DNA from: Streptomyces griseomycini
GTDB lineage: Bacteria > Actinomycetota > Actinomycetes > Streptomycetales > Streptomycetaceae
Assembly: GCF_014203535.1 (NCBI RefSeq)
Contig: NZ_JACHJI010000012.1
Coordinates: forward strand, 62,001-126,000
Reading direction: 5' to 3'
DNA length: 64,000 nucleotides
The notes under the pieces were generated by a model that searched no databases, was not told where the DNA came from, and worked only from the letters and a program-made list of their open reading frames with translations. Every line of letters begins with the position of its first letter. Positions within the stretch are counted from its first letter, which is position 1. Positions 40,962 to 50,001 of this stretch are shown here, one piece after another. Both the position numbers and the translations under genes were made by a program.

Positions 40962-42362
40962 TCAGTGGCCGAAGGTGAACCAGTTGACGTTCACGAAGTC
41001 CGACGGCTGACCGCTGGTGAAGGTCAGGTAGACGTCGTGCGTGCCCGTGACGGAGCCGATGTTCGCCGGGACCGTCCGCCACGACTGCCAGCCGCCCGTG
41101 TTGCCCACCGCGAAACTGCCGACGGGCGCGTTGCTCCGGCTGTCCAGGCGCACCTCGACCAGGCCGCTGACACCGGACGCCGCGCCGCTCGCCACCCGCG
41201 CGGAGAACTGCCGGGCCGGGGTGGAGCCGAAGTCGACGCCCCTGAAGTGCAGCCAGTCGCCGTTGGCCAGCGCGCCCACGTTCCGGCCGCCGCCCGTGTC
41301 CGAGGTCGTCTCCGTCATCACGCCGGACTGGCCGTCGTAGGACTCGGCCTGGATGGTGCCGTAGGCGTCGCGGTCGCCGGTCGGCGGCTCGGTGGTGCCG
41401 CCACCGGAGGTCAGCACCTGGACGTAGTCGACCAGCATCGAGTGGCCGGGCCGGGTGCCGGCGTCCGGCCCGCCGCCGAAGGCGTCGGGGAAACCACCGC
41501 CCATCGCCACGTTGAGGATGACGAAGAAGCCGTGGTCCGTGGCGTTCGACCAGGTCGTCGCGTCGACCTGGTTCTCCCGGACGGTGTGGAAGTTGTTGCC
41601 GTCCAGGTAGAAGCGGATCTCCTCCACGCTCGTGGAGCGGTCCCACTCCATCCGGTACGTGTGGAAGCCGGCCTGGCACGTCGTGCCCTGGCAGGTGGTC
41701 GAACCGCCGATGCCGCTGGTCTCGTTGCAGGGGCCGCCCGGTGAGGTGCCGCAGTGCATGGTGGCGAACACGGTGTTCATGCCCTGCGTGTTCTCCATGA
41801 TGTCCAGCTCGCCGACCGCGGGCCAGTTCCAGTAGTTGCCCCGGTAGGGCGCGCCCAGCATCCAGAACGCAGGCCAGTAGCCCTTGGCGGCGGCGCCGGT
41901 GACGTTCGGCACCTGGATGCGGCCCTCGACGCGCAGCTTGCCGCCCGCCGGGGGCTGGAAGTCGGTGCGGTTGGTCTCGATGCGGCCGGAGGTCCAGTTG
42001 CCGGAGGCGTCGCGCCGCGGGGTGATGCGGAGGTTGCCGCTGCCGTCGAGGGAGACGTTGTCCGTGCTGGACGTCATCGTCTCGATCTCGCCGGTACCCC
42101 AGTTGGCGGGGCCGCCCGGGTAGCCCTTGCCGGTCGCGTACCGCCAGTGGGAGGTGTTGACGCCGCTGCCCGCGGGGCCCTCGAAGTCGTCGAGGAAGAC
42201 CTGGTTCCAGCCCGACGGGGGAGGCGGCGCGGAAGCGCTCGCGGACGGGGCGGCGGTCGCGGCGGTCACCGCGAGACCGAGCGTGCTCACGACGGCGAGG
42301 AGCGCCCGCCTCAGGGGCCGGGGTCTGCGGGGGGTGCGGGGCATGCCGGAGGTGTCACTCAT
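40962..42362 (-). CDS. Secreted GH16 endo-beta-1,3-glucanase-like enzyme with CBM6
   Basis: The 466-residue protein starts at ATG 42362 with a long twin-Arg-rich signal region (RRPRPLRRALLAVVSTLGLA), probably cleaved near ASASA. Residues ~50-315 are a GH16 catalytic domain with the ExDxxE motif at Glu185-Asp187-Glu190 (VGELDIMEN). After a short Gly/Thr linker, residues ~333-466 form a CBM6-like carbohydrate-binding module (GTIQAESYDGQSG to FVNVNWFTFGH). It should hydrolyse beta-1,3- or mixed-linkage glucans such as laminarin or fungal wall glucan. A LacI-type operator lies 66 bp upstream. Confidence 0.92.
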   Translation of the reverse strand: MSDTSGMPRTPRRPRPLRRALLAVVSTLGLAVTAATAAPSASASAPPPPSGWNQVFLDDFEGPAGSGVNTSHWRYATGKGYPGGPANWGTGEIETMTSSTDNVSLDGSGNLRITPRRDASGNWTSGRIETNRTDFQPPAGGKLRVEGRIQVPNVTGAAAKGYWPAFWMLGAPYRGNYWNWPAVGELDIMENTQGMNTVFATMHCGTSPGGPCNETSGIGGSTTCQGTTCQAGFHTYRMEWDRSTSVEEIRFYLDGNNFHTVRENQVDATTWSNATDHGFFVILNVAMGGGFPDAFGGGPDAGTRPGHSMLVDYVQVLTSGGGTTEPPTGDRDAYGTIQAESYDGQSGVMTETTSDTGGGRNVGALANGDWLHFRGVDFGSTPARQFSARVASGAASGVSGLVEVRLDSRSNAPVGSFAVGNTGGWQSWRTVPANIGSVTGTHDVYLTFTSGQPSDFVNVNWFTFGH

Positions 42363-42427
42363 GTGGGGGTGCCTCTCGGGTGCGGGGGTCGGTGCGGGGA
42401 GTGCGCCGAAAGCGCCGGTCCGACTTT

Positions 42428-42443
42428 CTGAGAGCGCTCTCAG
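42428..42443. promoter_or_regulatory. LacI-family operator CTGAGAGCGCTCTCAG upstream of the glucanase gene
   Basis: A perfect 16-bp palindrome with the central GAGCGCTC core is typical of sugar-responsive LacI-family repressors of streptomycetes (such as CebR-like sites in front of glycosidase genes). It lies 66-81 bp upstream of the GH16 start, where it would overlap the promoter. No LacI gene is in this window, so the repressor is encoded elsewhere. Confidence 0.8.
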
Positions 42444-42793
42444 AGTGTCGCCAATGTGCTCCGCGGCCCTTGCGCCGTCAAGAGGTGTGACCGAGGAACT
42501 CCTCGCGGGCAGAGGGAGTTCACCTCATGGATGACGCGAATGGGTGCAAGCGCGCCGCCGGACGCCGTGCGCGGGGTCGGAGGAGGACCCGGTCGCGGCG
42601 CACGGTGCTCCGTCCGGCCGCGGAAGGGGACAGCGCCCGGGTCCCGCTCGGCGCCCCCGGAACCCCGGCGGCCGGCCTCGCCGGATCGGGGGCGCCGCCC
42701 CTGTCCGGGAAGACCCGCTGCTCGGAAGGACCCGCTGCGGGGAGACCGCGGACGGCACCAGGGCGGCGAGCGCCGCGTCGAGGGCGTACGGGG
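42444..42793. other. No convincing gene
   Basis: A 92-codon frame on the plus strand from ATG 42527 (MDDANGCKRAAGRRARGRRR) has a fair upstream gagggag site. Its composition is almost entirely Arg/Ala/Pro/Gly, and the opposite frame is no better. I see no domain, hairpin or repeat here. Confidence 0.4.
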
Positions 42794-43582
42794 TCACCGA
42801 GGTGAGGGGGCCGCTCGGTCCGAGTCCCGGACCGGCTCGTCCGGTCGCCGGCCCAGTGCCCTCGAGATGCCGCGGGCCGCGAGCCGCAGGGCCGGCGTCA
42901 GGGCCGGGACCCGGTCGTCGTCCCGGGGGACGACGACCGACACGGCGGCGGTCACCGTGCCGTCCGGTCCGCGCACCGGGGCCGCCACCGACAGCGCGTC
43001 CGGCGTGATCTGCCGGTCGCTCACCGCGACCCCCGAGCGCCGCACCTCGGCCAGCATCCGCCGCAGCAGGGCCGGCTCGGTGACCGTGTACGGGGTGAAG
43101 GAGGCGAGCGGACCCGCGCAGTACTCCTCCTGGAACCCGGGGCGGCAGTGCGCGAGCAGGGCGAGACCGACCCCGGTGGCGTGCAGCGGCCAGCGGGCGC
43201 CGACCCGGATGTGCACGCCGACCGCCGAGCGTCCCGACAGCCACTCGGTGTAGACGACCTCGTTCCCGTCGCGCACCGCCAGCTGCACGTTCTCGTGCGT
43301 CGCCTCGTAGAGGTCCTCCAGGTACGGCAGCGCGACCTGCCGCAGCCCGAGCGCCCGCGGGGCCAGCGCGGCGAGTTCCCACAGCCTCAGCCCGACGTGG
43401 TACAGCCCCGCCTCGTCCCGCTCCAGCGCGCCCCAGCGGGCGAGGGCGCCCACGAGCCGGTGCGCGGTCGTCAGACTGAGCCCGGCCCGGCGGCTGATGT
43501 CCGTCAGGGTCAGCGCCGGGTGCCCGTGGTCGAAGGCGGCGAGCACGGACAGCAGACGGTCGGGCGCGGAACGGGCGGTCAT
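42794..43582 (-). CDS. IclR-family transcriptional regulator
   Basis: The 262-residue protein starts at ATG 43582. The N-terminal winged HTH (LTDISRRAGLSLTTAHRLVG) and the IclR effector domain (LHATGVGLALLAHCRPG; RRSGVAVSDRQITPDALSVA) are both complete. IclR proteins sense small organic molecules. It is divergent from the GH4 glycosidase gene 609 bp away, so control of that gene is possible. Confidence 0.92.
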   Translation of the reverse strand: MTARSAPDRLLSVLAAFDHGHPALTLTDISRRAGLSLTTAHRLVGALARWGALERDEAGLYHVGLRLWELAALAPRALGLRQVALPYLEDLYEATHENVQLAVRDGNEVVYTEWLSGRSAVGVHIRVGARWPLHATGVGLALLAHCRPGFQEEYCAGPLASFTPYTVTEPALLRRMLAEVRRSGVAVSDRQITPDALSVAAPVRGPDGTVTAAVSVVVPRDDDRVPALTPALRLAARGISRALGRRPDEPVRDSDRAAPSPR

Positions 43583-43862
43583 GGCCGGCTGTCTCCCGGT
43601 GCGTCGGGTCGGCAGGGGGCGGTCGCGCGGCCACCGTAGCGCCCGGCCGGCCGGCCCGCGCCCCATCGGTCCGCGCGGACGGTCGCCGTCGGCACGCACG
43701 CGCCTGGCGGGGGCACGACGTGCGCACCGCTCCGCGGCCGGCGAGCGGGGTGCCGGGCGGGGCGGCGGTGCCGCGCGTGCGGAGGCGGCCGGGCTGCGGC
43801 GGTGCGTCGCTGCCGCGTGCGCCGAAGCCCCCGGCGCCGTCGCCACCGGGTGACCGCGCGCC

Positions 43863-43998
43863 GCCGGGCCGCCGGGCTGCCGGGCTGCCGGGCCGCTGGA
43901 TCGCCGGGCCGCCGGATGGCCGGATCGCCGGGCTGCCGGATCGCCGGGCCGTCGGATCGCCGGGCCGCCGGATGGCCGGGCGGCCGGATGGCCGGCCC
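43863..43998. repeat. 8-bp minisatellite, 17 units of gccggRNN type
   Basis: Bases 43863-43998 divide without remainder into 17 octamers that alternate mainly between gccgggcc/gccgggct and gccggatc/gccggatg. The array lies in the 609-bp divergent region between the IclR gene and the GH4 gene, which has no other gene. All three frames on both strands stay open through it, so long ORFs drawn across it are artefacts. Slipped-strand expansion is the likely origin; copy number could vary between strains. Confidence 0.85.
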
Positions 43999-44191
43999 GT
44001 CGCCGCCGCACCGCCCGGCCTGGCCCGCCCGCCGGCGCCGGGCGCGAACCGGGTCCGGCCGGCCCGCGCCGGGTGACCGTGCGCCGGGGCGAGCCGGTGC
44101 GGCGGTCGCCGCGAGTAAGGTCGTCGGGGTGCCGGTCGACAGCACCCCGGTCCGGGCCGGTGACCGGGCGGTGCCGCGGAAGGGTGCAGAG

Positions 44192-45529
44192 GTGAGGCTG
44201 ACGATTCTGGGCGGCGGGGGATTCCGCGTGCCGCTGGTGTACGGAGCGCTGCTCGGGGACCGTGCCGAGGGGCGGGTGACCCGGGTCGTGCTGCACGACA
44301 CGGACGACGGCCGACTGCGTGCGATCGTCCGCGTCCTGGCCGAGCAGGCCGCCGGAGTGCCCGACGCCCCCGAGGTCATCTCCACCACGGACCTCGACGA
44401 GGCGCTGCGCGGCGCCGACTTCGTCTTCTCCGCCATCCGCGTCGGCGGTCTGGAGGGCCGGGCGCACGACGAACGGGTCGCGCTCGCCGAGGGGGTCCTC
44501 GGCCAGGAGACGGTCGGCGCGGGCGGCATCGCCTACGGTCTGCGCACCGTGCCCGTCGCCGTCGACATCGCCCGGCGGGTGGTCCGCCTCGCCCCCGACG
44601 CATGGGTCATCAACTTCACCAACCCCGCCGGCCTGGTCACCGAGGCCATGTCCCGCCACCTCGGCGACCGCGTCATCGGCATCTGCGACTCACCGGTGGG
44701 CCTCGGCCGCCGCATCGCCCGGGTGCTCGGCGCGGACCCCGGCGAGGCGTGGATCGACTACGTCGGCCTCAACCACCTCGGCTGGGTGCGCGGGGTGCAC
44801 GTCGCCGGCCGCGACGAACTCCCGCGCCTGCTCGCCGATCCCGCGCTGCTCGGTTCCTTCGAGGAGGGCAGGCTCTTCGGCGCCGACTGGCTGCGGTCCC
44901 TCGGCGCGATCCCCAACGAGTACCTGCACTACTACTACTTCAACCGCGAGGCCGTGCGCTCCTCGCGGCGGGCCGAGCGGACCCGGGGCGCCTTCCTGCT
45001 CGACCAGCAGGCCCGGTTCTACGCCGGGACGCGCGATCCCGGCGCCTCCGCCCTGGAGCTCTGGAACCGCACCCGCGCCGAACGCGAAGCCACCTACATG
45101 GCCGAGAACCGGGAAACCGCCGGCGCCGGGGACCGCGAGGAGGACGACCTGTCCGGCGGCTACGAGAAGGTGGCCCTCGCCCTGATGCGGGCCGTCGCCC
45201 GCGACGAACGCACCACCCTGATCCTCAACGTCCGCAACCGCGGCGCCCTTTCACCGCTGGACGCGGAGGCCGTCGTCGAGGTCCCCTGCCTCGTGGACGC
45301 CAGTGGCGCGCACCCCGTCTCCGCCGGTCCGCTGCCCGGGCACGCCACCGGCCTGGTGTGCGCCGTCAAGGCGGTCGAACGCGAGGTGCTCGCCGCCGCC
45401 GAGTCCGGTTCCCGCGCGACGGCGCTCAAGGCGTTCGCGCTGCATCCGCTCGTCGACTCCGTGAACGTGGCCCGCCGGCTCGTCGACGGCTACACCGCCG
45501 TCCATCCCGGCCTCGCGTACCTCGTCTGA
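44192..45529 (+). CDS. GH4-family 6-phospho-beta-glucosidase-like protein
   Basis: The 445-residue protein starts at GTG 44192 (gtgaggctgacgattctg). It opens with the NAD-binding MRLTILGGGGFRVPLVYGAL, and carries INFTNPAGLVTEAM, GICDSPVGL and YVGLNHLGWVRGVHVAG, all GH4 hallmarks including the metal-binding Cys and His. GH4 enzymes need NAD+ and a divalent metal and cleave phosphorylated or plain glycosides by a redox mechanism. No PTS or sugar ABC transporter genes are near, so the substrate may be an unphosphorylated glycoside. Confidence 0.92.
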   Translation: MRLTILGGGGFRVPLVYGALLGDRAEGRVTRVVLHDTDDGRLRAIVRVLAEQAAGVPDAPEVISTTDLDEALRGADFVFSAIRVGGLEGRAHDERVALAEGVLGQETVGAGGIAYGLRTVPVAVDIARRVVRLAPDAWVINFTNPAGLVTEAMSRHLGDRVIGICDSPVGLGRRIARVLGADPGEAWIDYVGLNHLGWVRGVHVAGRDELPRLLADPALLGSFEEGRLFGADWLRSLGAIPNEYLHYYYFNREAVRSSRRAERTRGAFLLDQQARFYAGTRDPGASALELWNRTRAEREATYMAENRETAGAGDREEDDLSGGYEKVALALMRAVARDERTTLILNVRNRGALSPLDAEAVVEVPCLVDASGAHPVSAGPLPGHATGLVCAVKAVEREVLAAAESGSRATALKAFALHPLVDSVNVARRLVDGYTAVHPGLAYLV

Positions 45530-45578
45530 CCCGGCACCCGGCCCGGACGGAAGACCCCTGCGGGGAGGAGCACCCGCT

Positions 45579-45623
45579 TCGGGTCGGCCGGTCGCCCCCC
45601 GTGACAGCGGCCGACCGACCCGA
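45579..45623. terminator. Hairpin between convergent GH4 and ATP-grasp genes
   Basis: tcgggtcgg at 45579-45587 pairs with ccgacccga at 45615-45623, and further pairing of ccg/cgg inside extends the stem past a bulge. It lies in the 263-bp convergent space and could stop transcription from both sides. Confidence 0.5.
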
Positions 45624-45792
45624 GCCCCCCGGTTCCCCCGTGCTTCCCCCCGCCCCCCCCCGGGCGGATTCCCCCGTCGCCCTACACCGTTAAGAGCACG
45701 CGACCCGGCGCCTGATACACCCCGCGCGGAGAATTCCCCGGAAAAAAATTCCGGCTCGCCCGGGACCGGTCCCGCCGGCGGACGGCAGGGCC

Positions 45793-46956
45793 TCAGGCGG
45801 GCGCCCCGGCCGCCGCGTCCGCGGAGGAGGCGCTCGAGCGGCCCGGAGCCGCCGCCGTCCTCGGCTCCACGGGGACCGCCGGAGCCGGTACGGCACCCAG
45901 TGCGGCCGCGTCGGCGCGCTGCTGCGGCAACGACACGGGGCGCAGCGGACACGGCCCGGACACCACCGTGTAGTCCTGGCCCAGGAACGGCGGCGTCATC
46001 TCGCCCGGGTCCTCCCCGAGCGCCAGCCGCACGGCGGCCCACGGTACGTTCACCCCGCACAGCGACAACTGGTGCAGACCGCCCGCCGGCCGGGTGTTGA
46101 CGTCCATGAGCACGGGCCGCTCGCCGAGCATCCGGAACTGGATGTTGGACAGGTGGTGCAGACCGAAGCCCTCCGCGATCCGCCGGGCCGGCTCCAGCCA
46201 CCGCTCGTGCAGCGTGAAGCCCCGGCGGCGGCCGTTCTTGGTGCGGCCGACCGCCAGCCGGATCCGGTTGTCGGGCCCGGTGAGGCAGTCCACCGACACC
46301 TCGGGCTGCTCCAGACGCGGCATCACCAGCCAGTCCACCGGCTCGTCCGCCCGCCGGACCGCGTCCAGCACCAGGTCGAGCGGCACGTACGGGCTCGGGA
46401 AGCCGCTCAGCTGGGTGAGCGAGAAGGGCGCCCGCGTGATCACACGGAAGCCCACCCCTCCCGCGCCGGACGCCGGCTTGAGGCAGGCCTGGTGTCCCCG
46501 GCCCTCCAACTCCTCGACGGCCGCGACGAGTTCGTCGGCGGACCGGACCCGCCACCACGGCGGCACGGGCACTCCGACGGCCTGGACGGCCTCGTAGGCG
46601 ACCGCCTTGTCCCGGAAGACGGCCACCGCCTCGGGCGGCGGTGCCAGCAGCGCCGTGCCGACCGCCTCGAACTCGGCACGGTGCTCGACGATCGCCGACT
46701 GGTGCAGCCGGGGCACGAACACGTCGATGCCGCGCCGCCCGCACTGGGCGAGCGCGTACTCGACGTACGCCGCCGGGGACAGCCCCTCGGGTTCCGGTCC
46801 GGCGGTGTCGGCGGCGGCCAGCACGGGGGAGTCGGGGTCGCCGTGGGTGGCGTGGATCTCGACGGCCCGGTCGTCGGGATTCCGCCTCAGCTGATCCATG
46901 AAGAACACGTTCTCCGCGTACGTGCGGTTGAGCCAGACGCGTACGCGAGAGACCAT
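45793..46956 (-). CDS. ATP-grasp domain protein
   Basis: The 387-residue protein starts at ATG 46956. The middle contains an ATP-grasp fold: VFRDKAVAYEAVQAVGVPVP, CLKPASGAGGVGFRVI and the metal-binding PVLMDVNTRPAGGLHQ. Such enzymes ligate a carboxylate to an amine or thiol using ATP. The C-terminal ~60 residues are Ala/Pro-rich and probably disordered. It is divergent from the phosphoesterase-phosphopantetheinyl transferase pair; the substrate is unknown. Confidence 0.85.
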   Translation of the reverse strand: MVSRVRVWLNRTYAENVFFMDQLRRNPDDRAVEIHATHGDPDSPVLAAADTAGPEPEGLSPAAYVEYALAQCGRRGIDVFVPRLHQSAIVEHRAEFEAVGTALLAPPPEAVAVFRDKAVAYEAVQAVGVPVPPWWRVRSADELVAAVEELEGRGHQACLKPASGAGGVGFRVITRAPFSLTQLSGFPSPYVPLDLVLDAVRRADEPVDWLVMPRLEQPEVSVDCLTGPDNRIRLAVGRTKNGRRRGFTLHERWLEPARRIAEGFGLHHLSNIQFRMLGERPVLMDVNTRPAGGLHQLSLCGVNVPWAAVRLALGEDPGEMTPPFLGQDYTVVSGPCPLRPVSLPQQRADAAALGAVPAPAVPVEPRTAAAPGRSSASSADAAAGAPA

Positions 46957-47259
46957 GCAGGCCGCCTTTCACGGTTCGCGGGCAGGGCGCGGCGGCCCGT
47001 TGCCCGGGCAGGACGTATGGAGGGTCACCGAACCGCCCTGCGCGAAGGGCATGTCGTGGCGGTGGTGTCGGGCAGATCATACGGCTTCGGCGGAGCGTCC
47101 CGCGCACCGCGCGTGCCACGGCCCGCGCGGGCGTCCCCGCCGCGGCGCGCACCCGCGGAGGCCCCCCGGCCGGCGGCGCGCGCGACGGCGGTTCGCCCTT
47201 GTTCCGGCGGCCAGGATGTGATCTCGTGGTGTCGATCGTGACCGCTGAGGGGGCGACGG
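46957..47259. promoter_or_regulatory. Divergent promoter region, no gene seen
   Basis: These 303 bp separate the ATP-grasp gene (minus) and the metallophosphoesterase gene (plus) and must hold promoters for both. I could not place a convincing -35/-10 pair, and no repeat or hairpin stands out. Confidence 0.4.
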
Positions 47260-48120
47260 ATGACGGCTGGGACCGGTGGTGAGGGCCACCTGTGGGCCAT
47301 CAGCGATCTGCACATCGGCTACGACGAGAACCGCGCCCTGGTCGAACGGATGCGGCCCGAGTCGGACGGGGACTGGCTGCTCGTGGCCGGTGACGTGGCG
47401 GAGACCGTGGAGGACGTCCGCTGGGCCCTCAAGACCCTCTCCGGCCGGTTCGCCAAGGTCGTCTGGGCGCCCGGCAACCACGAGCTGTGGACCCACCCGA
47501 GCGACACCGTCACCCTGCGCGGCGTCGCCCGGTACGAGCACCTGGTCGAGCAGTGCCGCGAACTCGGCGTGATCACGCCCGAGGACCCCTACCCCGTCTG
47601 GGAGGGACCCGGCGGCCCGGTGGCCGTCGTACCGCTCTTCCTGCTGTACGACTACTCGTTCCTGCCGGCCGGGTGCGCCACCAAGGAGGAGGGGCTGGCG
47701 TACGCGCACGGCACCGGTGTCGTCTGCACCGACGAACACCTGCTGCACCCCGACCCGTACCCGAGCCGGGAGGCCTGGTGCCGGGCCCGGGTCGCCGGGA
47801 CCGAACGCCGGCTCGCCGGACTGCCGGACGACCTTCCCCTCGTCCTCGTCAACCACTATCCGCTGCACCGGCACCCGACGGACGTACTGTGGTACCCCGA
47901 GTTCGCCATGTGGTGCGGCACCACGCTGACCGACGACTGGCACCGCAGGTTCAACGTCCACACCATGGTCTACGGCCATCTCCACATCCCGCGGACCACC
48001 TGGCGGGACGACGTCCGCTTCGAGGAGGTGTCGGTGGGGTATCCCCGCGAGTGGCGCAAGCGGCAGCAGCCGCCGGGCAGACCGCGCCGGATCGTGCCCC
48101 GGGAGGACGGCGACCGATGA
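47260..48120 (+). CDS. Calcineurin-like metallophosphoesterase
   Basis: The 286-residue protein starts at ATG 47260. The dimetal motifs are complete: ISDLHIG (Asp16, His18), VAGDVAE, APGNHELW, NHYPLH and YGHLHIPR. It is cytoplasmic, with no signal peptide. The stop overlaps the start of the phosphopantetheinyl transferase gene by 4 bp, so the two are translated together. A role in removing or recycling 4'-phosphopantetheine can be imagined from this link but is not shown. Confidence 0.9.
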   Translation: MTAGTGGEGHLWAISDLHIGYDENRALVERMRPESDGDWLLVAGDVAETVEDVRWALKTLSGRFAKVVWAPGNHELWTHPSDTVTLRGVARYEHLVEQCRELGVITPEDPYPVWEGPGGPVAVVPLFLLYDYSFLPAGCATKEEGLAYAHGTGVVCTDEHLLHPDPYPSREAWCRARVAGTERRLAGLPDDLPLVLVNHYPLHRHPTDVLWYPEFAMWCGTTLTDDWHRRFNVHTMVYGHLHIPRTTWRDDVRFEEVSVGYPREWRKRQQPPGRPRRIVPREDGDR

Positions 48121-48794
48121 TCGAGGAACTGCTGCCGCGGACGGTGGTCGCCGTGGAGGCCTACGGCGACGACGGCACCGACGCCCCGCTGTACCCCGAG
48201 GAGGCGGCGCTGCTGACGCGGGCGGTGCCCAAGCGCCGCCGGGAGTTCACCGCCGTGCGCTCCTGCGCCCGCCGTGCCATGGAGAAGCTCGGCGTGCCCG
48301 CGCGGCCCGTGCTCCCCGGTGAGCGGGGGGCGCCGGTCTGGCCGGACGGCCTGACCGGCAGCATGACCCACTGCGAGGGCTACTGCGCCGCCGCTCTCGT
48401 CCGCGCCGCCGACCTGGCCTCCCTCGGCATCGACGCCGAGGTGCACGGGCCGCTGCCCGAGGGCGTCCTGGCCTCCGTGTCCCTGCCGGGGGAGGCGGCG
48501 CGGATCGGACGGCTGTCCGCGGAGCGGCCCGCGGTGCACTGGGACCGGCTGCTGTTCAGCGCCAAGGAGTCCGTCTACAAGGCGTGGTTCCCGCTCACCG
48601 GGAAGTGGCTGGACTTCCTGGAGGCCGACATCGAGTTCTCCGGCGACCCCGGCGAGCGGTCCCGCGGCACCTTCCGGGCCGCGCTCCTCGTCCCCGGCCC
48701 CCGGGTGGGCGACCGCCGCCTCGAGGGCTTCGACGGCCGCTGGACCGTCGAGGGAGGACTGGTCGCGACGGCGGTCGCGGTACCGCACGGCTGA
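48117..48794 (+). CDS. 4'-phosphopantetheinyl transferase (Sfp/EntD type)
   Basis: The 225-residue enzyme starts at ATG 48117. The magnesium and CoA motifs are seen in SLGIDAEVHGPLPEGV (D and E) and RLLFSAKESVYKAWFP (WxxKES). SMTHCEGYCAAALVR is the typical substrate-side segment of EntD-like enzymes. It activates carrier proteins of polyketide and nonribosomal peptide synthases by adding the phosphopantetheine arm from CoA. No such synthase is in the window, so it would act in trans. Confidence 0.93.
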   Translation: MIEELLPRTVVAVEAYGDDGTDAPLYPEEAALLTRAVPKRRREFTAVRSCARRAMEKLGVPARPVLPGERGAPVWPDGLTGSMTHCEGYCAAALVRAADLASLGIDAEVHGPLPEGVLASVSLPGEAARIGRLSAERPAVHWDRLLFSAKESVYKAWFPLTGKWLDFLEADIEFSGDPGERSRGTFRAALLVPGPRVGDRRLEGFDGRWTVEGGLVATAVAVPHG

Positions 48795-48971
48795 CCGCAC
48801 CGCGCCCCGGGGCGCGACGCGGTCGCCGCACCCGGCACGGTGGCCGGGTGCGGCGGGTGACCACGCGCGGTACGGCGGCGCGGGGCGCGTCGGCGGCGAT
48901 CGGACCGCGGTCGTGCCGCGCGGCACCGGACCGGCCGGCCGGGTGCGACGGTTCCGCCGCGGCCCGGCCGG

Positions 48972-49208
48972 TCACGGCTCGGGGCACCAGTCCCGCACCA
49001 TGCGGAAGAACTCCTCCTCGGTGCCGGTCAGTCCCGCCCGGGCCAGGGCGTCCTCCGCCTCGGCGAGGACGGAGGGCGGCACGACCGGGGGCCTCGGGGC
49101 GTCCGCCGGACCGGACTGCGTGTCGAAGGCGGCGCGCACCGTGTGCAGCAGCCGCAGATAGGCCTGGACGGCAGTGCGCTCGCGGTCGGTCAGGACGGCG
49201 GTGGACAT
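48972..49208 (-). CDS. Small conserved-looking hypothetical protein
   Basis: The 78-residue protein starts at ATG 49208 behind gggagag. It is helical (LTDRERTAVQAYLRLLHTVR and SVLAEAEDALARAGLTGTEE) and ends in FFRMVRDWCPEP. There is no known motif. Just upstream is a small (TCGTGGG)3 repeat at 49227-49247. Function is unknown. Confidence 0.7.
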   Translation of the reverse strand: MSTAVLTDRERTAVQAYLRLLHTVRAAFDTQSGPADAPRPPVVPPSVLAEAEDALARAGLTGTEEEFFRMVRDWCPEP

Positions 49209-49430
49209 CGCTCGGCTCTCCCCGTGTCGTGGGTCGTGGGTCGTGGGTCCCGCGCCCCGCACCGAGGGGGCGCCCCTCCAGCTTGCCGCCCACCACTGAC
49301 AATCGGGTTCCGCCGCACGCCGGTTCGCCCACCCGGCGGAGACGGACGGCGAAGGGAGGCGGAGGAGAGGGGGCTCGCACGCCGGAGCACGGGATCACCG
49401 TGCCCGCCCGCCGCGACCGCGGGCGCCGTC

Positions 49431-49988
49431 TCAGCCCTGTGGGCCCAGGTAGCCCAGCGACGCCTCGATCCGGCCCGCCAGGTGGTCCCGCTGCACCGGT
49501 CCCCGCAGCGACGAACCGGCGAGCCGCGTCCGGCACTTGCTGGCGAGCAGCAGACCGAAGGCCTCGGCCTCCTTCTCGTCGGCGAGGTCGAAGCGGGTGC
49601 GCGCGGCGACCCTCAGGACGGTCGCCCGCAGGGCCTCCTCGTCGGTGTCCTCGCAGAGTAAGCGCGTCGCGACCTCGGCGCCCTGGACGTGATGGCCGCA
49701 GTGCCCGGCCTTCATGTGCCACAGTTCGTGGCCCAGGATCACCAACTGGTGGTCGGGGGCCGTGCGTTCCTCGACCACGACGAGGTCCCGGTCCGCCATG
49801 TCGAGCCACAGCCCGCTCGCGGTCCCCGGCGGGAACGCGGCCGTGCGGAACTGCACGGGCCGGCCGCGGCGCCTGCTCATCGCGTCGCACAGGGCGGCGT
49901 ACAGATCGGCGGGTTGGGCCGGGACGGGAAGCGTCAGCTCCGCCACCAGCTCGCCGCACAGACGGCGCATTTCCCTACCGATGCCCAC
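49431..49988 (-). CDS. ImmA/IrrE-family metallopeptidase with a TTA codon
   Basis: The 185-residue protein starts at GTG 49988 behind gggggagg. The zinc motif HExxH is HELWH at 87-91, followed by further His residues (AGHCGHH). ImmA/IrrE peptidases cleave or inactivate a partner XRE repressor. The partner is the gene 13 bp upstream on the same strand. Leu110 is encoded by TTA (minus strand of 49659-49661), the rare codon read only by the bldA tRNA in Streptomyces, so translation is probably limited to late growth. It is the only TTA codon I noticed in a gene of this window. Confidence 0.88.
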   Translation of the reverse strand: MGIGREMRRLCGELVAELTLPVPAQPADLYAALCDAMSRRRGRPVQFRTAAFPPGTASGLWLDMADRDLVVVEERTAPDHQLVILGHELWHMKAGHCGHHVQGAEVATRLLCEDTDEEALRATVLRVAARTRFDLADEKEAEAFGLLLASKCRTRLAGSSLRGPVQRDHLAGRIEASLGYLGPQG

Positions 49989-50001
49989 GGTCCTCCCCCG
50001 G

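Noticed and set aside
42527..42805. 92-codon plus-strand gene
   Set aside because: A fair ribosome binding site exists, but composition is Arg/Ala/Pro-rich and there is no recognisable domain; it lies between two minus-strand genes.
43863..43998. Repeat array as a possible CRISPR
   Set aside because: The units are 8 bp and contiguous with no spacers, and there are no cas genes.
49227..49247. (TCGTGGG)3 as an operator array
   Set aside because: Three 7-bp units without symmetry are explained by simple slippage; no regulator is near.
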